Source of the DNA: CAYLKK01 sp964412505
GTDB taxonomy: Bacteria; Pseudomonadota; Alphaproteobacteria; UBA3830; CAYLKK01
Direction: 5' to 3'
Assembly: GCA_964412505.1 (NCBI GenBank)
Contig: CAYPOM010000007.1
Coordinates: forward strand, 1 to 64,000
Length of the DNA: 64,000 nucleotides
In this document: in pieces, positions 26,443 through 34,998 of the stretch
Numbering within the stretch: the stretch's first letter is position 1
Layout of the letters: every line of letters begins with the position of its first letter
Translations under genes and position numbers: made by a program
Notes under the pieces: model-generated
The model's database searches: none
The model's input: the letters and a program-made list of their open reading frames with translations, nothing else
What the model was told of the DNA's origin: nothing

Positions 26443-27195
26443 TTACAGTTTTCTTAATGATATTTTTTTATTCATTAAACTGTCACTCTTTAGTTTCCAC
26501 TCATTTTTCGGAAACAGCCTGTTTATTTCTGAATGCACACTATCTGCTATATCGCACAGACCTATTTCTAGATAACATTCTATTAAACGAAATAATGCTT
26601 CTGGCGCCTGATTTGTGTATATATAATTCTGTACAACGGACATATACCGACCAGATGCTGCGATCGGATTTCTATTTTTCTGATAAAATTTCGCTACATT
26701 CATTTCATGAGCTGCTAATGAGTTATCAAGTTGCAAAATTACATCTTCTGCATTTTTAGCGTAAATAGACCCATTAAATGTGTTAATTATATCTACAAAT
26801 GCAGCTTTTGCTTTTAGAGTTTTTTCTTGACTTCGACCAACAGAAGACACTTGTTTCAACAAGCAAACAGCGCGCAAAAACTTTGCATAAGGTGTATATT
26901 CGTTATTCCCTTTAAACATAATAAAAACGTCTAAATCCCTAACACACTTCTGTACCTCTTCGTTACTCCCGACTTTATAGTTTGCATACGCAGACAAAAG
27001 TTGAGCCTGAGACGATAAAGATGAATATGGAAAATACGTATAAATCTTTCTGAATTCTTTTGCTGCATCACTATAGTTTTTGGCTGCCATTTCTTTAAAA
27101 CCAACAGTGAAAACTTCAGTTATACTTTTCGGTTCTTTGTCTTTAGAAGAACAAGCGCACAATACACATAAGACAAAAACACTTAAAATTCTCAA
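26443..27195 (-). CDS. bamD: Outer-membrane assembly lipoprotein BamD
   Basis: BamD is the essential lipoprotein partner of BamA in the beta-barrel assembly machine. The 250-residue protein starts with a lipoprotein signal whose lipobox is LCAC with Cys at 15, then TPR-like helical repeats such as YSDAAKEFRKIYTYFPYS. The start is TTG at 27195, supported by AAGGTG a few bases upstream and by the signal peptide. A strong promoter lies at 27228-27256, so bamD leads the bamD-murG-murC-murB-trxB-potA transcript. BamA is at 53009. Confidence 0.92.
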   Translation of the reverse strand: MRILSVFVLCVLCACSSKDKEPKSITEVFTVGFKEMAAKNYSDAAKEFRKIYTYFPYSSLSSQAQLLSAYANYKVGSNEEVQKCVRDLDVFIMFKGNNEYTPYAKFLRAVCLLKQVSSVGRSQEKTLKAKAAFVDIINTFNGSIYAKNAEDVILQLDNSLAAHEMNVAKFYQKNRNPIAASGRYMSVVQNYIYTNQAPEALFRLIECYLEIGLCDIADSVHSEINRLFPKNEWKLKSDSLMNKKISLRKL

Positions 27196-27227
27196 ATCGA
27201 CACCTTATTAAGCACAATCACTTCAGA

Positions 27228-27256
27228 ATTATACATAATAGAGAAAACCATTTCAA
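27228..27256 (-). promoter_or_regulatory. Predicted sigma70 promoter of the bamD-mur operon
   Basis: On the minus strand TTGAAA (27256-27251) and a perfect TATAAT (27233-27228) are 17 bases apart, giving a leader of about 25 bases to the TTG start. Confidence 0.7.
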
Positions 27257-27373
27257 ACAATTAGAGATTGCGCATTATTTATAATGTGCCTCAGAAAACC
27301 AAGGTTTATATTTCGCCGTTACGCGTCAATACCAAAAAGTCCGCAAATTAAAAATAGAACACGAATTACTTAC

Positions 27374-27403
27374 ACAAAAAACGTCTTCGCATTGCGAAAT
27401 GCG
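27374..27403 (-). terminator. Possible terminator after rpoD
   Basis: A 6-bp stem CGCATT/AATGCG with a 4-base loop (27388-27403) is followed on the minus strand, after 6 bases, by six T. It is 35 bases past the rpoD stop. The T-run is offset, so it is only a fair candidate. Confidence 0.45.
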
Positions 27404-27437
27404 TAATTGAAGCTATACAAATAATTTCCAAATACTA

Positions 27438-29351
27438 CTATCCAAGGAATGTCTTTAATTTTTTAGATCTAGTCGGATGTTTTAGTTTTCTAATAGCCTT
27501 TGCTTCAATTTGTCTAATTCTTTCTCTAGTCACTGCAAATTGTTGCCCTACTTCTTCAAGCGTATGATCGGAGCTCATCCCTATTCCAAAGCGCATTCTT
27601 AAAACTCTTTCCTCTCTAGGAGTTAAACTGGCTAAAACAGAGTTTGTAGCTTCTTTTAAGCTTGCATTTAATGCTGCGTCTACAGGTAATTCTGCCCCTT
27701 TATCTTCAAGGAAATCTCCTAGATGTGTATCTTCTTCATCTCCAACTGGGGTTTCTAAACTAATTGGCTCTTTTGATATTTTTAACACTTTTCTTACTTT
27801 ATCAACAGAAAAATGTAATTTTTCTGCTATTTGCTCAGGAGTAGGCTCTCTACCTGTCTCATTAAATATTGATCTAGAAACTTTGACAATCTTGTTGATA
27901 GTCTCGATCATGTGAACAGGTATTCTTATAGTTCTGGCTTGATCTGCAATAGCTCTTGTTATTGCTTGACGAATCCACCAAGTCGCATATGTAGAAAACT
28001 TGTATCCACGGCGATATTCGAACTTATCTACAGCTTTCATTAAGCCAATATTTCCTTCCTGTATTAAGTCAAGAAATTGCAAACCTCGATTTGTGTATTT
28101 CTTGGCTATAGAAATAACAAGCCTCAAGTTAGCTTCAACCATCTGAGTTTTGGCCTTGTTTGCGTCTCTATCGCCCTTCTGGATGCCATTGACTATTTTT
28201 CTAAACTCAGATATCGATAAACCGAATTCATCTTCCATGCTTTTTATAAATGCAAAATGTTCCTCCAAAGTATCATTTTGCTCGTTGAAAAATTTTTTCC
28301 AACTTGCATTGTAGTTTGTATTAGATATAAATTTTTCGCTATTCTCATGCCCATAGTATGCCTTTAAAAACTCAACTCTATCTATCCCACAACTTTGAGC
28401 TTTTTTTAGTAAACTTACCTCATTCTTTAAAAGTTCCTTATTTGCCGCATACAAATCATCACACAGTATGCTTATCGCAGTTTGCGAAAGTTTTAAGGAA
28501 TCTAACGCCGTTAAAATATCATTCTTTGCTGCAATTTTTTCTTTTGTGCCTTTTCTTTTTAATACTTCATCCTTCAGAGAAATTACTTTACACAAGTTTT
28601 CAAGGACCTGAGGTTTAAGTGATTCATTCTCATCAAATTCAGACGCCCCATCATCAGAGTCATTGTCATTTTTATTTGTTTCGTTGTTATTTTCTGTTTT
28701 TTTCTCAACGATAAAGTCACTTTCGTCAGACAAATTATTTGCATCATCTGAGTCTTCAGAAATGTCAATATTTAAATTGTCAATTTGAAAAAATTCACTT
28801 AATGATAACCTTCCTTCTTCTATTTCCTTAATCCACGACTCTATCGTTTGGTATGTCATTGGGTTTTCAATTAATCCTTCAAGAACAATTCTTCTTCCGT
28901 GTTCTATTTGTTGTGCCAATTCTACTTCAGCTTCTCTTGATAGTAATTCTATATGTCCCATTTCACGTAAATACATTCTAACTGGATCATCTACTTTTAC
29001 GTGACTGTTTCTATCATCGACATGGAGTTTATCTTTTAGTGTAACTATACTGTCGTTTCTTTCTATAGAATCAATCTTACCAATATTAGACTGCTCTATA
29101 AGTCTTACACCTATATCTGAAAAACGAGAGACAATATCATCAATCTGAGCTGGAGAAAATTCAGACTCTGGAATTACATCATGAAGCTCTTCAAATGTCA
29201 CATATCCACGTTCTCTCCCTAGTATTATAAGATTTTTAAAATCTTCCTCAGCTGTTACACAATCAAAAGAAATCAAGTTGTGAACACTTAATCCATCTTC
29301 TTCATCTTGAGAAATCATTCTGTCGTCAATTCTTTCAACTGCGTTACTCAT
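27438..29351 (-). CDS. rpoD: RNA polymerase primary sigma factor (sigma70)
   Basis: The 637-residue protein is the housekeeping sigma factor. Region 1.1 is at the N-terminus; region 1.2 reads DPVRMYLREMGHIELLSREAE; an acidic, Asp/Asn/Glu-rich non-conserved spacer follows; region 2 has LQFLDLIQEGNIGLMKAVDKFEYRRGYKFSTYATWWIRQAI in relatives and here; region 4 ends in TLEEVGQQFAVTRERIRQIE. These imply recognition of TTGACA/TATAAT promoters, which agrees with the promoter strings seen across the window. It lies 14 bases after dnaG. Confidence 0.98.
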   Translation of the reverse strand: MSNAVERIDDRMISQDEEDGLSVHNLISFDCVTAEEDFKNLIILGRERGYVTFEELHDVIPESEFSPAQIDDIVSRFSDIGVRLIEQSNIGKIDSIERNDSIVTLKDKLHVDDRNSHVKVDDPVRMYLREMGHIELLSREAEVELAQQIEHGRRIVLEGLIENPMTYQTIESWIKEIEEGRLSLSEFFQIDNLNIDISEDSDDANNLSDESDFIVEKKTENNNETNKNDNDSDDGASEFDENESLKPQVLENLCKVISLKDEVLKRKGTKEKIAAKNDILTALDSLKLSQTAISILCDDLYAANKELLKNEVSLLKKAQSCGIDRVEFLKAYYGHENSEKFISNTNYNASWKKFFNEQNDTLEEHFAFIKSMEDEFGLSISEFRKIVNGIQKGDRDANKAKTQMVEANLRLVISIAKKYTNRGLQFLDLIQEGNIGLMKAVDKFEYRRGYKFSTYATWWIRQAITRAIADQARTIRIPVHMIETINKIVKVSRSIFNETGREPTPEQIAEKLHFSVDKVRKVLKISKEPISLETPVGDEEDTHLGDFLEDKGAELPVDAALNASLKEATNSVLASLTPREERVLRMRFGIGMSSDHTLEEVGQQFAVTRERIRQIEAKAIRKLKHPTRSKKLKTFLG

Positions 29352-29365
29352 ATTTATGTTGCTCC

Positions 29366-31084
29366 TTAATATTTTTTGTTTTTAAGATCTAAAGCTGTTT
29401 CCTTCAGGGCCTTAAATCTTATCCAAGCATCTTCAGAAAACGTTTTTTCAAAATTTTCGGAAGCGCTAGCTATTTCGTCTTTAAAATCTACACAAGTGAG
29501 GTATTCGTTATATGCATTTTTCCATTCTTGAAGTATTTCACTATCATCACAATTAGACATATTAAATAAAAAGCTATTCTGTGATAATACAGCGAATGAA
29601 TTATATAATTTTTCAATAATATCATCAATGCTATTCTTTTCAGAATATTCACGTAATATTATCTGTTTAATTGATGAATATGTATTATTACTAAATTCAA
29701 CAACAGAAAGCATTTCAATTACCTCACTTATTATATGTGGGTTTTTTATAATTAAGGCAAGTAAAATCTCTTGATATTTTTCTAGATTCGACAATACTCT
29801 ACTTATTTTTGTTTTATTTTCTGACTTTTGTTTAGAAAATAGATATTCACTTCTTTTCGCATTAAACCACTTTTTGTATAAATATTTGATATTAGAATTT
29901 TCTATTGAATTTATAGCGTTGTCTATTGACTCTAAAACCACGCCTTTTTGTTCTGGGGTTTCAGATGGGTATAACGCGAAACCAGCTGTCCATAGCCAAT
30001 CATTTAATTTATATGAGCTATCCAATATATCCTGAACTCCTTTTGCTCCAGACTTTATAATAATAGAATCTGGGTCGTCTCCTCCTGGAATCACAGCGAA
30101 ATTGAAAGATTTTCCTGGCGACAATTTAGGCATAATTCTTAACAGTAATCTATAAGCAGCTTTTATCCCTGCATTGTCCCCATCTAACAACACAATAGGA
30201 TTGTTAGAAATTCTCCAACACAGATCGATTTGCTCTTCTCCTATAGCAGTTCCTAATGTAGCGATAGTCTTATCAAATCCAGCTCTATGCATTGCAATAG
30301 CATCTAAATACCCTTCAACGACTATAAGATCTTTGTACGTTCCATTTTTGGCTAAATCGTATGCATACAGATTTTCTTTTTTTTTAAAAATTTGAGTTTC
30401 CGGGGAATTTAAGTATTTAGGCATTTCTCCATTTATGCTCCTTCCGCCAAAACCTATACATTGTCCGTATTGGTTTTTGATAGGAAACATTAGTCGCCCA
30501 TCAAATTTATTTTTAATTCTTGAGTTATAGCTTTCGCGAATAAACACGCCAGAATTTAATAAATCAAAATCAGAAAATCCAGCTTTACGTAGCAAAGAGC
30601 ACATATCTACATTTTTATCAGCATAACCGATGTTGAATTTTCTAACATCCTCAGCTGTAATTCCACGCATAGCTAAATAATCGCTGACTGCCCTAGACTT
30701 TGTTTTTTGTAAGTTGATTGAAAACAATTCTTGAATTGCGTTCAGAACCGCAATCTGTCGTTTATTAGATATCACTGCGGTCGTCTCTACCTTCTCAAGC
30801 TTTGGTATTTCTAAACCTGCATATGAAGCTATTTTTTCTACAGCTAAATTAAATGGCAGATTGTCGCTTTCCATTACAAAGTTAAAAATATCGCCGTGTT
30901 TGCCGCATCCGAAACAGTAATAAAACCCCTTAGCTGGATCAACCTTAAAAGATCCAGTTTTCTCGTTGTGGAAAGGGCATACGCCAAAATAGTCACGCCC
31001 TTTCCTAGTAAGTTTTGTCTTTTTGGATACAAAATCTATTATAGAAACTCTAGATTTAAGAAGTTCTATAAATTCTTTATTCAT
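29366..31084 (-). CDS. dnaG: DNA primase
   Basis: DnaG makes RNA primers for replication. The 572-residue protein has the CHC2 zinc finger (CPFHNEKTGSF, then CFGCGKHGD) within the first 65 residues, the Toprim catalytic core (VVEGYLDAIAMHRAGF and VLLDGDNAGIKAAYR) and a short helical C-terminal region that binds DnaB. It overlaps the end of gyrA by 8 bases. The dnaG-rpoD pair is a common bacterial arrangement. Confidence 0.97.
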   Translation of the reverse strand: MNKEFIELLKSRVSIIDFVSKKTKLTRKGRDYFGVCPFHNEKTGSFKVDPAKGFYYCFGCGKHGDIFNFVMESDNLPFNLAVEKIASYAGLEIPKLEKVETTAVISNKRQIAVLNAIQELFSINLQKTKSRAVSDYLAMRGITAEDVRKFNIGYADKNVDMCSLLRKAGFSDFDLLNSGVFIRESYNSRIKNKFDGRLMFPIKNQYGQCIGFGGRSINGEMPKYLNSPETQIFKKKENLYAYDLAKNGTYKDLIVVEGYLDAIAMHRAGFDKTIATLGTAIGEEQIDLCWRISNNPIVLLDGDNAGIKAAYRLLLRIMPKLSPGKSFNFAVIPGGDDPDSIIIKSGAKGVQDILDSSYKLNDWLWTAGFALYPSETPEQKGVVLESIDNAINSIENSNIKYLYKKWFNAKRSEYLFSKQKSENKTKISRVLSNLEKYQEILLALIIKNPHIISEVIEMLSVVEFSNNTYSSIKQIILREYSEKNSIDDIIEKLYNSFAVLSQNSFLFNMSNCDDSEILQEWKNAYNEYLTCVDFKDEIASASENFEKTFSEDAWIRFKALKETALDLKNKKY

Positions 31085-33767
31085 TTGTACAATCTAACAC
31101 ATCACAGGAATTAACCTCTGGCAATCTAGCTGCAGATACAACTTTTTCGCCTTTATCCAATCTGAATAGAATTACACCTTGCGTAGCTCTACCTGTTATT
31201 CGAATGTCATCTACAGAACATCTAATTAACTTGCCACTGTTTGTTACAAGCATTATTTCATCATTTTCCTTAACAGGAAATACAGAGACGACCTCGCCAT
31301 TTTTACTACTCATTTCTATGTTTTTTACGCCTTGGACTCCTCTGGCTGTAGTTCTGTACTCATATACAGATGTGCGTTTCCCGTAACCTTTAGCTGTAAC
31401 TGTAAGGAGTAGTTGATCGTCCAATTGCATTTCCTCAAAAAACTCTGGTTTCTCAATATTCGTTTGAATATTTATATCTAACTCATCCTTACTTCTGCGC
31501 GTTGAATTTAAGTAACGAATATATGCTTCACGCTCTTCCTGAGTTCGATTAGAGCCTCTCAAAACAGCCATAGAAACTACCTCATCGTCGCCAACAAGTT
31601 TAATTGCGCGAACGCCAGTCGAATTCCTGCTAGCAAATACACGCAATTGCTCTAATGGGAATTTTACACACTTACCCATTTTCGACGATATTAATATATC
31701 ATTGTTATCGTTACACACATCGACAGAAATCAAGCGTTCACCATCATCGAGCTTCATTGCGATTTTTCCGTTAGCCCTGATATTTAAGAAATCGCTTAAT
31801 TTATTTCTACGAATTGTTCCATGAGAAGTAGCGAAAACTATATCTAAGTCCTCCCATAAAGATGAATCTTCAGGCAGAGGCAAAACTGTCGCAATAGACT
31901 CTCCAGCGCCTAATGGAAGCAGATTTACCATAGCTTTCCCTTTAGATTGAGGAGTTGCTAAAGGCAACTTATAAACCTTCATTTGATAAGCGATTCCACT
32001 TGTCGAGAAGAATAAAACTGGAGTATGAGTATTTGCAACAAACAAATCAGATACAAAATCCTCATCTTTTGTAGTCATGCCAGTTTTTCCTTTCCCACCT
32101 CTTTTTTGTGCTCTATAGCTAGTCAAAGGAACTCTCTTTATATACCCAGTATTACTGACAGTGATGACCATATCTTCTTTTTGAATCAAATCCTCTATGT
32201 CTATATCTGATCCAGCGTCGACTATTTCAGTCCTCCTTTCTGTGCCAAATTCACTCTTGACTGCCACTAATTCATCTTTTACGATACCAAATATTCTTTC
32301 TTTCGATCCAAGAATAGACAAAAGATCCTTAATCTTATCTATTAAAGCTGAAATTTCATCAGCAATTTTATCTCTTTCTAAGCCAGTTAATCGCTGTAGT
32401 TTCAGGTCTAGTATAGCTTGAGCTTGAATTTCTGTTAGTCTACATTTCCCATTTTCAATAACGTTGCCTCCATCGTCAACCAAGCGTATCAACGATTCTA
32501 CATTTTGAGCATCCCAGTACTTTTCCATAAGTTTGCGCTTAGCATCGCCTGCATCACTGCTTGTTTTGATCAGATTAATAACCTCGTCGATGTTTGATAT
32601 AGCTATAGCGAGACCTATCAAGATATGGGCCTGATTTCTTGCTTTTTTTAACTCAAATCTTGTCCTACGAACTACGACTTCTTTTCTGAAAGTAACGAAA
32701 TGACCAATAACTTCTTGCAACCCCATCAATTTAGGGCGACCATTGATAAGGGCTAGCATATTGACGCTAAACGAAGTCTGAACTTGCGTGTACTTATAGA
32801 GTTGGTTTAACACAACATCAGGGATCGCGTCTTTCTTCAATTCTACAACTATACGAATTCCTTCTCTGTTCGATTCATCTCTTAAATCAGAAATTCCTTC
32901 TATAATTTTTTCATTTACTATCTCTGCGATTCGTTCGATTAATTTTGATTTATTTACCTGATATGGAATTTCTGTTATAACTATCGCTTGGCGATCTTTA
33001 CGAATTTCTTCAAAATGGCTCTTAGAACGAACTATTAAAGATCCGCGCCCTGTCCGATAAGCTGAAATTATCCCAGCTCTTCCTAAAATAGTTCCACCAG
33101 TCGGGAAATCTGGGCCTTTTATAATACCAATAAGTTCATCAATATCTATTTCTGGGTTATTTATGTAAGCGATACAAGCGTCAATCGCGTCAGACAGATT
33201 ATGAGGCGGAATGTTTGTAGCCATACCAACAGCTATGCCACCAGACCCATTTACGAGCAAGTTAGGAAACTTTGCAGGCAGCAGAGCTGGTTCTTGTAAA
33301 GACTCGTCGTAATTGGGCTGGAACTCAACAGTGTCTTTTTCTATATCATCTAACATGCCGCTCGCAAGTTTTGAAAGTCTCGCTTCTGTATAACGCATAG
33401 CTGCCGCAGAATCGCCATCTATAGACCCAAAGTTACCTTGTCCATCAACAAGCGTATCTCTCATAGAAAACCATTGAGCCATACGAACCATAGAATCATA
33501 TATAGCAGAATCACCATGAGGATGGTATTTTCCCATTACGTCTCCAACTATACGAGCAGACTTTTTAAATGATTTATTGTAATCGCAACCGACTTCTTTC
33601 ATGCCGTATAAAATACGTCTATGCACTGGCTTTAAGCCATCTCTGACATCAGGTAATGCACGAGCAACAATTACGCTCATTGCGTAATCCAAGTAAGACT
33701 GCTTCAACTCTTCTTCAAGAGAAACAAATGGCTGGATATTACTGTTATCTTCTAAATCTATCGACAT
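31077..33767 (-). CDS. gyrA: DNA gyrase subunit A
   Basis: GyrA is the DNA-cutting subunit of gyrase. The 896-residue protein starts MSIDLEDNSN (ATG at 33767; an in-frame codon 12 bases earlier is less likely). The winged-helix domain has DGLKPVHRRILYGM and the catalytic Tyr region AAAMRYTEARLSKLA; the quinolone-pocket block is HPHGDSAIYDSMVRMAQ. The C-terminal half is the six-bladed pinwheel with the GyrA box QRRGGKG-type sequence (QKRGGKGKTGM). It is preceded by ssb, as in other alphaproteobacteria, and overlaps dnaG. Confidence 0.98.
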   Translation of the reverse strand: MSIDLEDNSNIQPFVSLEEELKQSYLDYAMSVIVARALPDVRDGLKPVHRRILYGMKEVGCDYNKSFKKSARIVGDVMGKYHPHGDSAIYDSMVRMAQWFSMRDTLVDGQGNFGSIDGDSAAAMRYTEARLSKLASGMLDDIEKDTVEFQPNYDESLQEPALLPAKFPNLLVNGSGGIAVGMATNIPPHNLSDAIDACIAYINNPEIDIDELIGIIKGPDFPTGGTILGRAGIISAYRTGRGSLIVRSKSHFEEIRKDRQAIVITEIPYQVNKSKLIERIAEIVNEKIIEGISDLRDESNREGIRIVVELKKDAIPDVVLNQLYKYTQVQTSFSVNMLALINGRPKLMGLQEVIGHFVTFRKEVVVRRTRFELKKARNQAHILIGLAIAISNIDEVINLIKTSSDAGDAKRKLMEKYWDAQNVESLIRLVDDGGNVIENGKCRLTEIQAQAILDLKLQRLTGLERDKIADEISALIDKIKDLLSILGSKERIFGIVKDELVAVKSEFGTERRTEIVDAGSDIDIEDLIQKEDMVITVSNTGYIKRVPLTSYRAQKRGGKGKTGMTTKDEDFVSDLFVANTHTPVLFFSTSGIAYQMKVYKLPLATPQSKGKAMVNLLPLGAGESIATVLPLPEDSSLWEDLDIVFATSHGTIRRNKLSDFLNIRANGKIAMKLDDGERLISVDVCNDNNDILISSKMGKCVKFPLEQLRVFASRNSTGVRAIKLVGDDEVVSMAVLRGSNRTQEEREAYIRYLNSTRRSKDELDINIQTNIEKPEFFEEMQLDDQLLLTVTAKGYGKRTSVYEYRTTARGVQGVKNIEMSSKNGEVVSVFPVKENDEIMLVTNSGKLIRCSVDDIRITGRATQGVILFRLDKGEKVVSAARLPEVNSCDVLDCTNE

Positions 33768-33820
33768 GAAAATCACCAAAATCTACATAGCAAACTACGA
33801 ACAATAATCAAATTGCAAAA

Positions 33821-34252
33821 CTAAAACGGTATATCATCGCTAATGTGTTCGTCTACATTAACACCAAAATTATCGTAAGAAACAGACGGGAAGTCACCCC
33901 TATCAGAGCTCATAACAACCAGTTCCCCAGAAACTCGTGTAACAACTACCTCTGTAATAAATCTCTCATTGTTGTCTTGGTCAACCCATTTTCTGCTTTG
34001 CAACTGCCCTTCAACGTATACCTTACAGCCTTTCCTGACGATCTTTTCGGCAATTTCTGCAAGACCTTGATTAAAAACAACGACTCTATGCCATTCTGTT
34101 TTATCCTTCTTTTCTCCCGTGTTTTTATCTTTCCAAGACTCTGTTGTCGCTACTGAAAAACTAACAACCTTTAACCCGTCTTGAGAATGACGTACATAAG
34201 GATCTTTCCCAACATTCCCAACCAAAATTACTTTATTGATACAAAAAGCCAT
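33821..34252 (-). CDS. ssb: Single-stranded DNA-binding protein
   Basis: A 143-residue SSB with an OB fold (NKVILVGNVGKDPYVRH, WHRVVVF, YVEGQLQSRKW) and the acidic C-terminal tip DDIPF that binds partner proteins. The start is ATG at 34252 (MAFCINKVILVG); the open frame continues upstream to 34429 but those 59 residues do not resemble SSB. The linker between fold and tail is short for the family. It heads ssb-gyrA-dnaG-rpoD with a gap of 53 bases to gyrA. Confidence 0.95.
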   Translation of the reverse strand: MAFCINKVILVGNVGKDPYVRHSQDGLKVVSFSVATTESWKDKNTGEKKDKTEWHRVVVFNQGLAEIAEKIVRKGCKVYVEGQLQSRKWVDQDNNERFITEVVVTRVSGELVVMSSDRGDFPSVSYDNFGVNVDEHISDDIPF

Positions 34253-34943
34253 ACTATACCATTTAATGCATATTCCAATGTTATCATAAAATTCTCTGAG
34301 AAAGTAATACTTTTTCCAACTTCTTTGTCGTTTATTCTCCATGGATTTACAATATTCAATGGAAGATTTTTTAATTAATCGCATAATCTTCAGAAAACTA
34401 GAAATATGATTATTTTTGGAATTTTTCAATCTATCGAAAATATTCGAAAATTTTCTCTTGTATAATTTTACATTTTTTCGTGCATGAGTTTTTACTCAAT
34501 TTTTTCTTGTATTAATATTAGTTAACTTGTTCATATTAACCCCAATATATTTATATTATTTTTTAAAACTAAATTTTTATCCAAAGACACGCTGATACAG
34601 AAATACCAAACGAATGACTTTAGTTTTTGAATTTACAATTATTATTTCGCGATTTTTGTTCGCTTAGATTACGAATATGTTTGCAGGATACAACGGAACA
34701 AATGTCTTGTTAAGAGAATTTCGTAAACCATACCGATATAACAAGAGAATATATAATTTTATCCGAAAAGAAAACTCTCATTTATCAAGATACATTAGTT
34801 CAGTCTCATTGATTTACAAAGTAAAACACACCAGAGAATCCCATAGCGCGTTTTGAGATTTAACTATTGTAGATTAGCTCCAGCGTTATTTTATTTAATT
34901 GTTTTTACTTACAAACACAAACCACTCTAGCACTACCAAAAAA
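34253..34943. other. Long AT-rich intergenic region between ssb and the HExxH giant
   Basis: About 690 bases between two divergent genes. It should hold the ssb-gyrA-dnaG-rpoD promoter on the minus strand, but no box pair stands out. A 59-codon frame is at 34677. Two TTATCC strings occur (near 34576 and 34758) but no cluster of DnaA boxes is present. I see no RNA gene or repeat. Confidence 0.5.
34677..34856 (+). CDS. Possible small basic protein, 59 codons
   Basis: An ATG-to-TGA frame for a hydrophilic, Arg/Lys/Tyr-rich peptide (MFAGYNGTNVLLREFRKPYR at the start). There is no ribosome site and no recognised family. In DNA this AT-rich an open stretch of this length can arise by chance, so it is listed only because it fills an otherwise empty region. 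Confidence 0.2.
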   Translation: MFAGYNGTNVLLREFRKPYRYNKRIYNFIRKENSHLSRYISSVSLIYKVKHTRESHSAF

Positions 34944-34973
34944 TTGACGAATTTACCGTTCTTGAAGTATAAT
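34944..34973 (+). promoter_or_regulatory. Predicted sigma70 promoter of the HExxH giant
   Basis: TTGACG (34944-34949) and a perfect TATAAT (34968-34973) are 18 bases apart. The start site should be near 34980, leaving about 19 bases of leader before ATG 34999 and no Shine-Dalgarno sequence. Confidence 0.7.
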
Positions 34974-34998
34974 GTAGCCATATTTCGTGTTTTATATT

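Noticed and set aside
34253..34429. N-terminal extension of SSB by 59 residues
   Set aside because: The extension has no similarity to SSB and the ATG at 34252 gives the exact family N-terminus.
34430..34760. Replication origin next to ssb/gyrA
   Set aside because: AT-rich with two TTATCC strings, but no set of DnaA boxes of the TTATNCACA type and no origin-typical gene such as dnaA, parA or hemE.
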